The position numbers and the translations under genes were made by a program. A stretch of 7,552 bases of DNA from positions 1 through 7,552 of the forward strand of contig JALUMZ010000232.1 in NCBI GenBank assembly GCA_027055635.1. The letters run 5' to 3'. The notes below the pieces were generated by a model. The model did not search any database and was not told where the DNA came from. It saw only the letters and a list, made by a program, of their open reading frames with translations. Position 1 is the first letter of the stretch. Each line of letters starts with the position of its first letter. This document shows, in pieces, positions 1 to 7,012 of the stretch. Origin of the DNA: Campylobacteraceae bacterium. GTDB lineage: Bacteria > Campylobacterota > Campylobacteria > Campylobacterales > Sulfurospirillaceae.

Positions 1-85
1 GCTTATTACTAAAGATTCTTGAATTAGCAAAAGCAAAGTCCTGCAAATTTTTCTGTTCACATCTTACCTGGTCTCTGTTTTTCAA
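1..85 (-). CDS. Possible 5' end of an unidentified gene running off the left edge
   Basis: An open minus-strand frame of 28 codons runs from a TTG at 85..83 to the window edge, directly after an in-frame stop. The predicted start reads LKNRDQVRCEQKNL and the rest is hydrophilic, as in a real protein rather than a random frame. No convincing Shine-Dalgarno sequence precedes the TTG, and no ATG is available. A TATAAT on the minus strand at 166..161 could serve as its promoter, divergent from glmM. I do not recognise the family. It could equally be a chance frame or the remnant of a gene; sequence left of the window would decide. Confidence 0.22.
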   Translation of the reverse strand, partial: MKNRDQVRCEQKNLQDFAFANSRIFSNK

Positions 86-160
86 AAATTAGTGTATTTA
101 GTCGGTGGAGTAATAATATTGTTTGATAAAATTTAAAATAATTTCCTTTTTTTGTATAAA

Positions 161-166
161 ATTATA
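161..166 (-). promoter_or_regulatory. Possible divergent -10 box (minus strand)
   Basis: Read on the minus strand, this is a perfect TATAAT lying about 76 nt upstream of the possible TTG start at 85. In such an AT-rich leader a chance match is plausible, and no clear -35 accompanies it. It is relevant only if the left-edge frame is a gene. Confidence 0.25.
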
Positions 167-186
167 ACTCCAACACTTAAATAGGA

Positions 187-192
187 TATAAT
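187..192 (+). promoter_or_regulatory. Putative sigma70 -10 box for the glmM operon
   Basis: A perfect TATAAT in an AT-rich leader, 70 nt before the glmM start, which would give a 5' UTR of roughly 60 nt. No good TTGACA-type -35 stands at 16-18 nt upstream; in Campylobacter-type sigma70 promoters the -35 is weakly conserved and replaced by T-rich sequence, which is present here (146-153). A second candidate, TATAAA at 155-160, lies upstream. Elsewhere the 93-262 leader shows no gene. Confidence 0.5.
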
Positions 193-243
193 TTCTCAAA
201 TAAAACAGCATGAACAGATTCTCTCTCTAAGAAGAGTATCAGT

Positions 244-249
244 AGGAGG
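244..249 (+). promoter_or_regulatory. glmM ribosome binding site
   Basis: AGGAGG is a full anti-Shine-Dalgarno match, 13 nt before the ATG at 263. The spacing is longer than ideal, but no closer purine-rich site exists. The downstream protein starts with the conserved GlmM N-terminus (KLFGTDGVRG), so the start is firm. Confidence 0.7.
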
Positions 250-262
250 AAATTTAATTACC

Positions 263-1609
263 ATGAAACAAAAACTTTTTGGAACAGATGGGGTAAGAGG
301 TATGGCAGGCAAGAAATTAAATGCTCAAATGGCGATGAGGCTGGCTATGGCTGCGGGGATATACTTTAGAAAAAATCCCGTTACAAATAAATTTTTGATA
401 GGAAAAGATACCCGCAGAAGTGGTTATATGATAGAAAATGCTATAGTTTCCGGTCTAACTGCCGTAGGATATGATGTCAGACAAATAGGTCCTATGCCAA
501 CTCCTGCTATCTCTTTTTTAACAGAAGATATGAGGTGTGATGGGGGTATCATGATCAGTGCATCACACAATCCGTACTTTGACAATGGTATAAAATTTTT
601 TGATTCATTCGGCAATAAACTAAATGAAGAAGCCGAAGCTCAAATTGAAGAAATTTACAATAACGAAGATTTGATAAACACTAACCAAAAAACTGAATTT
701 GAGATTGGGAGATCAAAGAGGGTTGATGATGTTATAGGCAGATATATAGTACACATAAAAAATTCATTTCCAAAAGGTCTTACACTCAAAGGAATAAGAG
801 TAGTTTTAGATACCGCAAATGGCGCAGCTTACAAGGTTGCACCTACGATATTTGCCGAACTAGGTGCTGATGTAATCGTGATAAATGATACACCAAACGG
901 TAGTAATATAAACTTAAACTGTGGAGCAATGCACCCTGAAATACTTGGTGAAGAGGTGAGAAAATTAAGAGCAGATTTAGGCTTTGCATTTGATGGTGAT
1001 GCTGATAGGCTAGTAGTAGTAGATGAAAATGGAGATGTCATAGATGGTGATAAACTGCTCGGAAAATTAGCAACCTACTTAAATGAACAAGATAATTTAA
1101 AATCAAATACTATGTGTGCTACAGTAATGAGCAACAAAGCACTAGAGGATTATTTAAGTAAAAATGGAGTCTCTCTGTTAAGATCTAGCGTAGGAGACAA
1201 ATATGTACTTGAGATTCTAGGTAAAGAGGGGTTGAATTTTGGAGGGGAACAGAGTGGCCATATCATACTTTCTGATTATGTAAAAACTGGGGACGCCCTT
1301 ATCTCTTCACTCGCTGTTATGGCATGTTATTTAAGGAATGATGAGCCTATCAGCAAACTTTTTAATCCATTTAGCCTATACCCTCAACTCCAAAAGAATT
1401 TAGCGGTAATTGATAAAATTCCATTAGAAAAGATAAGCGGATACAGCCAATTAGTCCAAAAAATAGAAAAAGATGGCTCTAGAGTTCTCGTCAGATACTC
1501 CGGAACTGAAAATTTATTAAGAATTTTATTAGAAGGCAAAGATGAAAAAACTCTTGAGGGACAGATGAATGACCTCTATGTATTTTTAAAAAAAGCACTT
1601 CATGATTAA
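263..1609 (+). CDS. glmM: Phosphoglucosamine mutase GlmM
   Basis: Cytoplasmic enzyme that interconverts glucosamine-6-phosphate and glucosamine-1-phosphate, the step before GlmU on the route to UDP-GlcNAc for peptidoglycan and LPS. The 448 residues match the family length (about 445). All landmarks of the alpha-D-phosphohexomutase family are visible: N-terminal FGTDGVRG (6-13), the active-site loop ISASHNP (98-104) with the phosphorylated serine at S101, the Mg-binding loop DGDADR (244-249), the sugar-binding GEQSGH (328-333), and the phosphate-binding RYSGTEN (411-417) in the C-terminal domain. The GEQSGH loop and overall length favour GlmM over phosphomannomutase/phosphoglucomutase. It is the first gene of an operon, and its stop overlaps the lspA start by 8 nt. 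No missing residues or frame damage. Confidence 0.97.
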   Translation: MKQKLFGTDGVRGMAGKKLNAQMAMRLAMAAGIYFRKNPVTNKFLIGKDTRRSGYMIENAIVSGLTAVGYDVRQIGPMPTPAISFLTEDMRCDGGIMISASHNPYFDNGIKFFDSFGNKLNEEAEAQIEEIYNNEDLINTNQKTEFEIGRSKRVDDVIGRYIVHIKNSFPKGLTLKGIRVVLDTANGAAYKVAPTIFAELGADVIVINDTPNGSNINLNCGAMHPEILGEEVRKLRADLGFAFDGDADRLVVVDENGDVIDGDKLLGKLATYLNEQDNLKSNTMCATVMSNKALEDYLSKNGVSLLRSSVGDKYVLEILGKEGLNFGGEQSGHIILSDYVKTGDALISSLAVMACYLRNDEPISKLFNPFSLYPQLQKNLAVIDKIPLEKISGYSQLVQKIEKDGSRVLVRYSGTENLLRILLEGKDEKTLEGQMNDLYVFLKKALHD

Positions 1610-2048
1610 ACATATCTCGATTTTTCTTCTGATGTCCATAGGAATTTTTCTAATCGATCAGAACTTAAAATCTCTGTTTTTAAATGGCTATAGATATAAT
1701 GGTGAGTATATATCTTTGATACTTGTTTTCAATCAAGGTGTAGCATTCTCAATGCTTGCATTTTTGCAGGAGTATCTAAAATATATACAGTTGGGCATCT
1801 TTATTTTTATCAGCATATATCTTGTATTTGAAAAAGAGATATTTTTGAGATATTCACTGCCTATTGGTATCTTGTATGGTGCGGGCATCGGAAATCTACA
1901 TGATAGGTTTGCATACAAAGGGGTTGTGGACTATATCTATTGGCATAAGTGGTTTAATTTTGCCGTATTTAATTTTGCAGATATTATGATAGACTTTGCT
2001 GTTGTTTGGATCATATTTGTCTCATACAAAAGGAAGAAAAATGCTTAA
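1602..2048 (+). CDS. lspA: Lipoprotein signal peptidase (signal peptidase II)
   Basis: Inner-membrane aspartyl protease that cuts the signal peptide from prolipoproteins after Lgt has lipidated the +1 cysteine. At 148 residues it is at the short end for the family. Four hydrophobic segments are visible (about 5-19, 61-76, 84-97 and 127-141). Conserved residues are present: D20 and K23 after the first helix, the NQGVAF motif (N44), GNLHDR (N98, R102), and the catalytic pair D110 (VVD) and D127 in FNFAD, with N124 nearby. The start overlaps the glmM stop by 8 nt and has no strong Shine-Dalgarno, so translation probably depends on ribosomes terminating glmM. The glmM-lspA pairing is a known Campylobacterota arrangement. 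It ends 8 nt inside the next gene. Confidence 0.95.
   Translation: MIKHISIFLLMSIGIFLIDQNLKSLFLNGYRYNGEYISLILVFNQGVAFSMLAFLQEYLKYIQLGIFIFISIYLVFEKEIFLRYSLPIGILYGAGIGNLHDRFAYKGVVDYIYWHKWFNFAVFNFADIMIDFAVVWIIFVSYKRKKNA
2031..2036 (+). promoter_or_regulatory. Ribosome binding site deciding the start of the PanE-like gene
   Basis: AGGAAG ends 4 nt before the ATG at 2041. It sits inside the lspA 3' end and selects 2041 over the in-frame ATG at 1996, which would add 15 unrelated residues before the Rossmann strand. Confidence 0.65.
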
Positions 2049-2958
2049 GATTGGAATAGTCGGGCTTGGTGGAGTCGGTGGATACATAGGAGCAAAACTC
2101 ATACAAAACACTCTTGCGGATATAACACTTTTTGCAAGAGGAGAACATCTTGAAGCGATAAAAGATAGAGGCTTGAAGATAAAAGATATGGACAGAGAGT
2201 TTGTTGTAAATCCGAAGAAGCTCATAGACACTCAAAATGATAGCAATAACGATATCTTTGATATAATATTTCTAAGTACAAAAAGTTACAGTTTTAAAAA
2301 TATATCCAAAACACTCAACCAACACTCTGGCAACAACACTCTTATCATACCTCTCTCAAATGGCGTAAATCATAAGATAGAGCTACAACCCTACTTAGAA
2401 CGGGGTGTTGTGCTTGATGGCTGTATCTATATACTCTCAAATATAAAAGAGTTTGGTGTTATCGAAAAAAAAGCTTTGACTTTTTATCTTATTTTTGGCG
2501 ATAGTCAAAATAGATTTCAGGGCAAACTGCAAACTCTAGAAAATGTCTTAAACAAAAGTGAACTCAAATCCAAACTGAGCCAACAAATAGAGCGTGACTG
2601 CTGGAATAAATATCTTCTTATCTCCTCTTTTGCAACCTTAACTTCATATTTTAATGAACCAATGGGTTTTATAGTTGAAAAAAAACTCAATCTTCTAAAA
2701 GAGGTATTAAAAGAGATAGTATCTATCGCCAATGCTCTACATGTAGATATAGGAAAAAGAGAGATGGATAAAACGATAAAACAGGTACAAAATATCCCTT
2801 ATGATTCGCAAACATCTATGCAACTCGACTTTAACAACTCAAAAAAAACTGAGCTAGAATCTTTGACAGGCTATATAGTTAAAGAGGCAAAAAGATTAAA
2901 AATAGATGTCAAAAATATGGAAATGATGTACAAAGAGTTATCCAAGAGAACTTCTTAA
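2041..2958 (+). CDS. PanE/ApbA-family 2-dehydropantoate 2-reductase-like oxidoreductase
   Basis: Predicted NADPH-dependent reductase of 305 residues (family about 300). PanE reduces ketopantoate to pantoate in the pantothenate/CoA pathway. Starting at 2041 the protein opens with MLKIGIVGLGGVGG, a Rossmann nucleotide-binding fold with GxGxxG at G8, G10 and G13. In the C-terminal domain it keeps the SNGVN stretch (N107, equivalent to E. coli N98), the catalytic lysine in WNKYLL (K190, equivalent to K176), and the substrate motif with S259, D263 and E271 (equivalent to S244, D248 and E256). The asparagine normally four residues after the lysine (E. coli N180) is I194 here. So the family is certain, but ketopantoate as substrate is an inference and no symbol is given. 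It is the last gene of the glmM-lspA operon, overlapping lspA by 8 nt. Confidence 0.85.
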   Translation: MLKIGIVGLGGVGGYIGAKLIQNTLADITLFARGEHLEAIKDRGLKIKDMDREFVVNPKKLIDTQNDSNNDIFDIIFLSTKSYSFKNISKTLNQHSGNNTLIIPLSNGVNHKIELQPYLERGVVLDGCIYILSNIKEFGVIEKKALTFYLIFGDSQNRFQGKLQTLENVLNKSELKSKLSQQIERDCWNKYLLISSFATLTSYFNEPMGFIVEKKLNLLKEVLKEIVSIANALHVDIGKREMDKTIKQVQNIPYDSQTSMQLDFNNSKKTELESLTGYIVKEAKRLKIDVKNMEMMYKELSKRTS

Positions 2959-2981
2959 GTATCTTTTATGCCATTTTTGTG

Positions 2982-2987
2982 TATCAT
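2982..2987 (+). promoter_or_regulatory. Possible -10 box for tRNA-Val
   Basis: TATCAT ends 14 nt before the mature tRNA 5' end, preceded by a T-rich tract (2974-2978). This would allow the tRNA its own transcription start near 2993. No -35 is evident, and read-through from the operon that ends at 2958 is equally possible. Confidence 0.3.
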
Positions 2988-3001
2988 CACAATGTTTTTA
3001 T

Positions 3002-3077
3002 GGTCGCGTAGCTCAGTTGGTAGAGCACTACCTTGACATGGTAGTGGTCGTTGGTTCAAGTCCAATCGTGGCCACCA
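3002..3077 (+). tRNA. tRNA-Val (anticodon GAC)
   Basis: A complete 76-nt cloverleaf can be drawn. The acceptor stem is GGTCGCG/CGTGGCC (two G-U pairs), the D stem GCTC/GAGC, and the anticodon stem CTACC/GGTAG with loop TTGACAT and anticodon GAC at 3035-3037. A 5-nt variable loop is followed by the T stem GTTGG/CCAAT with loop TTCAAGT. Discriminator A and the CCA end (3075-3077) are encoded. Anticodon GAC reads the valine codons GUC and GUU. A run of T (3090-3095) follows, but no separate terminator hairpin. The tRNA converges with the kinase gene, whose stop lies 16 nt beyond. No integrase or duplicated tRNA 3' end is nearby, so there is no sign of an integration site. Confidence 0.97.
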
Positions 3078-3093
3078 TCTATCTTTGTATTTT

Positions 3094-4926
3094 TTAAGCG
3101 ATAGGGATAACAACGGTAAATAAAGCTCCGCTGTTTTTATTTTTAAAGCTTAGCTCTCCTTGAAAACTATTTTCTATGATTATCTTAGACATATAGAGAC
3201 CGACTCCTGTACCTTTTGATTGAGACTTGGTTGTAAAATATGGTTCAAAAATTTTATCTTTTATATCAAGAGGTACTCCTAGTGCATTATCTTGAATCGT
3301 AATTTTCGCCACATCTCCCTCTCTTGTTACTTTTACCTCTACCTTGCCATTTTTGATATTGTTTGAAAGTATTGCATCTTTTGCATTATTTAAGATATTT
3401 AAAAATACTTGCTCTAATTTCTTTTTATCACCGCTTATAAAGATATCTTCTCTACATATACAAGAGATGTCAATCAAACTGTGTTCAAATGAGCACTGGG
3501 CTACATTTGTCATCTTTTTCAACTCATCCCTAAGGTTGAAAGTTTCAATTTGCTCTGAGGGTTTAAAAAAATCTCTAAAAACATCTATCGTTCGTGAAAG
3601 ATATGTTATATTTTTTTCCATCCTGATTAAGCTTTTTTGCATTATCTCTTTTGTCAGATATCCCTCATCTTCTAAAAGCATCATTTTACTTACGGAAATC
3701 CCAAGCGTATTTAAAGGCTGTTTCCACTGATGAGAAATATTTCCAAGCATCTCCCCCATGGAAGCTAATTTATTTTGATTTTGCACAAGAATAAGCTGTT
3801 TTTTACTCTTTTCCATCTCATTTAAAATTGTATTTTTATATCTCATAAACACTTGCTTGCTCTTTTGTGAAAGAACATAAAGTAAACCTAACAATAAAAT
3901 TGCAATAGCTACAAAAAGAATTATTAATTTTACAAGGGTATCGTTTAGCTGTATTGTCAACTTCTTCTCTTTAGCATCTATCTTTTTGTATATATTTTTG
4001 AGACTTTCACTTAGACCGATTATCCATCCCCATCCATCTAAATTAGCTATGTAAGTTACAGTATTTGATCTTTTTGATAATTTACCATCTGCAAAACCTC
4101 CACCGCTTTTTGCAAGTTGTACTATCTTTTGTGCAAAAAATTTACTACTACTATTATCTTCTGCTCCTACCAAAACTTTACCATTATTTGACAAAATAAA
4201 GCAATATCCATCCTTATTATATCTGATATCTTGCACCTCTTTTAGTATCTCATCTTGTAAATTTTTTTCAAAATCAACCAAATACTCTCCTGTTCCTATA
4301 AACCATTCAAAAGGCTTAAAATATCTGCCATATCCCATCTTTTCAAAACTAGCAAAACCATTACCCGGTTTTTTCCAATACCAAGTATAAAAAGCACTAG
4401 AATTCTCTTTGCATAGTCTAGCCATATTTCTAACAACATAATCGCCTTTTATATCTCTATAGCCAGAAAAATCTTCTCCTTCAAGCTCTGGTGCCACAGG
4501 AAGCAAAACATTTTTTGAGTCCATAGTGTAGATAAAAAAATACCCTCTTTTATCATTGAATCTTATCGGTCTTAGAGCATCTTTTATCATTTTTGTCACA
4601 GTTTTTTTGTCTTTATCCATATTTTGCTTATATATATTCATGCTAATCTCATAAGCCATATCAACTTTTTCTTTAAGTTCGTTTTTCAAACTCTTTTTTG
4701 CTATTTTTCTTTGATAATTTATCTGTCTAACAAGGGCTAAAAGTTCATTTTTGATTTTATTTTTTTTGATTTGCAACAGACTCTCTCTTGTGTCTTTTAT
4801 ATCCTGTTTGCCATTTTGAATTTTGTTATTGATAACAACCAAAAGGGCAACAATGAAAAAAACTGAGACCAAAAAAACAGGTACTATTCTCATCAATTTT
4901 AAAATTTGTTTCTCTTGTTTATCCAC
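3094..4926 (-). CDS. Membrane sensor histidine kinase with tandem periplasmic Cache domains
   Basis: A 610-residue transmembrane kinase and the last gene of a signalling operon. Order: TM1 (about 13-33); a periplasmic region starting with a helical stretch (about 40-115); a first Cache_2-like unit (about 120-220, with RGYFFIYTMD, PELEG, YWKKPG, then WFIGTGEY); a second shorter unit (about 225-311, DGYCFILSNNGK to GWGWIIGLSES); TM2 (about 332-352); a short coiled linker without a recognisable HAMP; the H-box ISHQWKQPLN with H399 as phosphorylation site; then the ATPase domain with N-box (N510, N513, N514), DNALG (546-550), the FEPYFTTK F-box (560-567) and GTGVGL (572-577). All catalytic boxes look intact. 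The start is GTG at 4926..4924 with a modest AAGAGAAG site upstream. Related Cache domains often bind small carboxylates or amino acids, but the ligand here is unknown. Likely partners are the two receiver proteins encoded just upstream. Confidence 0.92.
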   Translation of the reverse strand: MDKQEKQILKLMRIVPVFLVSVFFIVALLVVINNKIQNGKQDIKDTRESLLQIKKNKIKNELLALVRQINYQRKIAKKSLKNELKEKVDMAYEISMNIYKQNMDKDKKTVTKMIKDALRPIRFNDKRGYFFIYTMDSKNVLLPVAPELEGEDFSGYRDIKGDYVVRNMARLCKENSSAFYTWYWKKPGNGFASFEKMGYGRYFKPFEWFIGTGEYLVDFEKNLQDEILKEVQDIRYNKDGYCFILSNNGKVLVGAEDNSSSKFFAQKIVQLAKSGGGFADGKLSKRSNTVTYIANLDGWGWIIGLSESLKNIYKKIDAKEKKLTIQLNDTLVKLIILFVAIAILLLGLLYVLSQKSKQVFMRYKNTILNEMEKSKKQLILVQNQNKLASMGEMLGNISHQWKQPLNTLGISVSKMMLLEDEGYLTKEIMQKSLIRMEKNITYLSRTIDVFRDFFKPSEQIETFNLRDELKKMTNVAQCSFEHSLIDISCICREDIFISGDKKKLEQVFLNILNNAKDAILSNNIKNGKVEVKVTREGDVAKITIQDNALGVPLDIKDKIFEPYFTTKSQSKGTGVGLYMSKIIIENSFQGELSFKNKNSGALFTVVIPIA

Positions 4927-4932
4927 TATCTA

Positions 4933-4940
4933 CTTCTCTT
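4933..4940 (-). promoter_or_regulatory. Ribosome binding site for the histidine kinase (GTG start)
   Basis: AAGAGAAG on the minus strand, 6 nt before the GTG at 4926, lies in the 19-nt gap between the cyclase stop (4946) and the kinase start. It supports the non-ATG start. Confidence 0.45.
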
Positions 4941-4945
4941 ATAAA

Positions 4946-6244
4946 CTATTTTTCAAAAAACACATAATCATTTTTTCCAGCTTTTTTGGCTTCATACATA
5001 GCTTTATCTGCATTGTGTATCAGCATATCATCTGTTTTATTGCTATTTGGATTATAGATATCTATACCAATGGAGCAGCTTATATTTACGCTTATACTAC
5101 TGCTGAGGTTAAATTCACTTTTTAGTTTTGACAAAATATCTTCTGCTATAAATAAAATATTTTGCATACTTGTTATCTCTTCGAGTATGATTACAAATTC
5201 ATCTCCACCATACCTAGCAAGAGTATCTATCTTTCTAATCGATGATTTCATTCTCCATGATACTTTTTCGAGCAGTTTGTCACCTATTTTATGTCCGTAT
5301 GTATCATTTATAATTTTAAAATTATCAAGATCTACAAACAGAAGTGCAAACATCAAGCCTGTTCTGTTGCTTCTAAGTATAGCCTGTTTTAACCTATCGT
5401 GCAAAAGCGTTCTATTTGGTAAATTTGTCAGCAAGTCATAGTTTGCAAGATATGTTAGCTTTTTTTCCCTATTTGCTTCATCAGTTCTATCTTGAACAAC
5501 TTTCAAAAGGGCATATGGATTTCCATCTATATCTTTTATGGGAACTGTTTTGATGCTAAAGCATTGTTTCAACAAACCAATACTTTTATCTTCATACATA
5601 CTTTCAAAACTCTTCCCTGTTTTTATGGCATTTTTACTATCGCACTGATATCCTAGAGTAGCACACGGCACATTATACCCATAAAGTGCCTCATAACATT
5701 TCATAGGAGCTGTTTTGTTCCAATATTTACCTGTTTTGATTGCATTATTGGCAAATAATATATTTTTATCCAAATCAGTAACCATTATGCGATCAGGGAA
5801 CTCCTCTAGTATAGCTTGCATGAGCATTTTTTTATTTTGGAGCTCTTTATCTTTTTGTACAGATTCACACTCCTTTAAAATAGTATCTAGCAAAAGTGTT
5901 GCATTTGTCGGCTTTAGCATATATCCAGATATTTTATACTCTATTGCCTTTAGAAAGATATCATTATTAGCATAAATAGTATGTAACAGTATGGGTGCAT
6001 TTTTATCTATTTTTCTGATTTCAAGAGCCATTTCAAAACCATCCATAATAGGCATTCCAACATCACTCAGGACTATATCCGGACGATTTTTTGCAAACTT
6101 TTCGACACCTTCTTGACCATTTTTGGCTCTAAAACAGACTTTAAAGAAGATATCAAAAAGCTCTCCAAGCTCTTCTAACTCACTCTCATTATCCTCTATT
6201 ACAAGGATACTAAGTTCTTTTAAAAGAGTGTATCTATTTTTCAT
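4946..6244 (-). CDS. Response regulator diguanylate cyclase (REC-PAS-GGDEF)
   Basis: A soluble 432-residue regulator predicted to make c-di-GMP from two GTP. The receiver domain (about 10-125) has the acidic pair E17/D18, phosphoacceptor D61 in SDVGMP, T89 and K111. A PAS domain (about 142-255) follows and carries a cysteine cluster, C183, C194 and C201. The GGDEF domain (about 262-430) has the substrate helix DLDNFKIINDTYGH (305-318), an intact active-site GGDEF (346-350) and an inhibitory-site RxxD (R337-D340) exactly five residues upstream. It should therefore be catalytically active and feedback-inhibited by its product. No EAL domain is present. The start codon forms an ATGA overlap with the preceding response regulator gene, and the histidine kinase follows after 19 nt. 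That context makes phosphotransfer from the kinase to D61 the likely control, with the PAS as a second, possibly redox or ligand, input. Confidence 0.93.
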   Translation of the reverse strand: MKNRYTLLKELSILVIEDNESELEELGELFDIFFKVCFRAKNGQEGVEKFAKNRPDIVLSDVGMPIMDGFEMALEIRKIDKNAPILLHTIYANNDIFLKAIEYKISGYMLKPTNATLLLDTILKECESVQKDKELQNKKMLMQAILEEFPDRIMVTDLDKNILFANNAIKTGKYWNKTAPMKCYEALYGYNVPCATLGYQCDSKNAIKTGKSFESMYEDKSIGLLKQCFSIKTVPIKDIDGNPYALLKVVQDRTDEANREKKLTYLANYDLLTNLPNRTLLHDRLKQAILRSNRTGLMFALLFVDLDNFKIINDTYGHKIGDKLLEKVSWRMKSSIRKIDTLARYGGDEFVIILEEITSMQNILFIAEDILSKLKSEFNLSSSISVNISCSIGIDIYNPNSNKTDDMLIHNADKAMYEAKKAGKNDYVFFEK

Positions 6245-6927
6245 AAGGTACTGCTTATCATATATCTACCACCATACATATTTTTTATCAAGCCATCATA
6301 GTTTAATTTTTTTCTTAGTTTATATACGATATTTCTTATATTTTTTGGATCATACTCTTTGTCTTCATGATCCCATAAATGACAAAATAGATCTATGCTA
6401 TCCATAGGTTTATTTAGATTCTCTATGAGTATCCCCAAAAGTTTAGTCTCGCTTTTTGTTAAATTTATAAGCTTGCCATTCTTTGTCAAAAGAGACTGGT
6501 CTTGATTCCATAAAAAATTTCCCTCTAACAGTATCTCTTTTTTAGGAAGTTTTAATTTTTCGTAGCACACTCTCATAGCTTCTTTTAATTTTTTTGAATC
6601 AAGTGGCTTAATCAAATAATCCACTATTCCCAATTTGATAGCTTTTAGTAGTTTTTCTTTGTCATCATAGGCACTAATCACGATAACAGGAATTTTAATC
6701 CCCATCTTATCAAGTTGCCAAACCAAAGAAAATCCATCCTCTTCAGGCATTTGAATATCCGTAAAGATTATATCCGGCTTTTTCTCACTGATAACATCAA
6801 GTGCATCTTTTGCACTTTGGGCTTTATATACAGCTGAAAACTCAAAATCCAGATACTCACTCATGCTCTCAAGTGACTCTGCATCATCATCAACCACAAG
6901 AACCGAGTAATTTTGAAATCTATTCAT
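6241..6927 (-). CDS. OmpR-family response regulator (REC plus winged helix)
   Basis: A 228-residue DNA-binding regulator, first gene of the three-gene signalling operon. The receiver domain has D13-D15, phosphoacceptor D57 in TDIQMP, S85 and K107 (in IKP). The C-terminal Trans_reg_C winged helix (about 133-226) shows LTKSETKLL, a recognition-helix stretch around 193-208 (DPKNIRNIVYKLRKKL) and the wing GGRYMI. The start is taken as ATG 6927..6925 because AAGG lies 5 nt upstream; an in-frame TTG at 6939 would add four residues and would place that site inside the gene. The stop overlaps the next start as ATGA (6241-6244), implying translational coupling. Its targets are unknown; it may regulate its own operon. 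Domain match is clear, but it is not identifiable with a named regulator. Confidence 0.93.
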   Translation of the reverse strand: MNRFQNYSVLVVDDDAESLESMSEYLDFEFSAVYKAQSAKDALDVISEKKPDIIFTDIQMPEEDGFSLVWQLDKMGIKIPVIVISAYDDKEKLLKAIKLGIVDYLIKPLDSKKLKEAMRVCYEKLKLPKKEILLEGNFLWNQDQSLLTKNGKLINLTKSETKLLGILIENLNKPMDSIDLFCHLWDHEDKEYDPKNIRNIVYKLRKKLNYDGLIKNMYGGRYMISSTL

Positions 6928-6966
6928 ATTAACCTTCAACTTAAGAACTGTTTGTTGCTATCAAAG

Positions 6967-6972
6967 ATTATA
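6967..6972 (-). promoter_or_regulatory. Putative -10 box of the signalling operon
   Basis: Read on the minus strand, TATAAT lies 39 nt before the regulator ATG at 6927, giving a predicted leader of about 30 nt. A -35-like ATGACA (minus, 6998..6993) stands 20 nt upstream, longer than the standard spacer, so the -35 assignment is weak. The whole candidate promoter lies just downstream (in minus orientation) of the inserted element at 7013-7194. Confidence 0.5.
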
Positions 6973-7003
6973 TCAAAATAGTGTCTCTAAAATGTCATTT
7001 TTA

Positions 7004-7012
7004 TCTATTTTT
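7004..7012 (+). repeat. Left target-site duplication
   Basis: TCTATTTTT abuts the left end of the inverted-repeat element directly and is identical to the copy at 7195-7203. It is the expected footprint of a transposition event with a 9-bp staggered cut. Confidence 0.7.

Noticed and set aside
1996..2040. Upstream in-frame ATG that would extend the PanE-like protein by 15 residues
   Set aside because: The extension lies inside lspA, has no Rossmann-fold counterpart, and the strong AGGAAG site points to the ATG at 2041.
3078..3100. Possible Rho-independent terminator in the gap between tRNA-Val and the kinase stop
   Set aside because: There is a T run at 3090-3095 but no separate GC-rich stem before it; the only stems are those of the tRNA itself.
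3344..3730. Plus-strand open frame antisense to the histidine kinase, and similar frames at 4823-5125, 5070-5441 and 5715-5975
   Set aside because: These run opposite to genes with clear conserved domains, show no motifs of their own and have the composition expected of reverse-frame shadows.
6928..6939. TTG start giving a four-residue longer response regulator
   Set aside because: The ATG at 6927 has AAGG at suitable spacing, whereas the TTG would place that site within the coding sequence.
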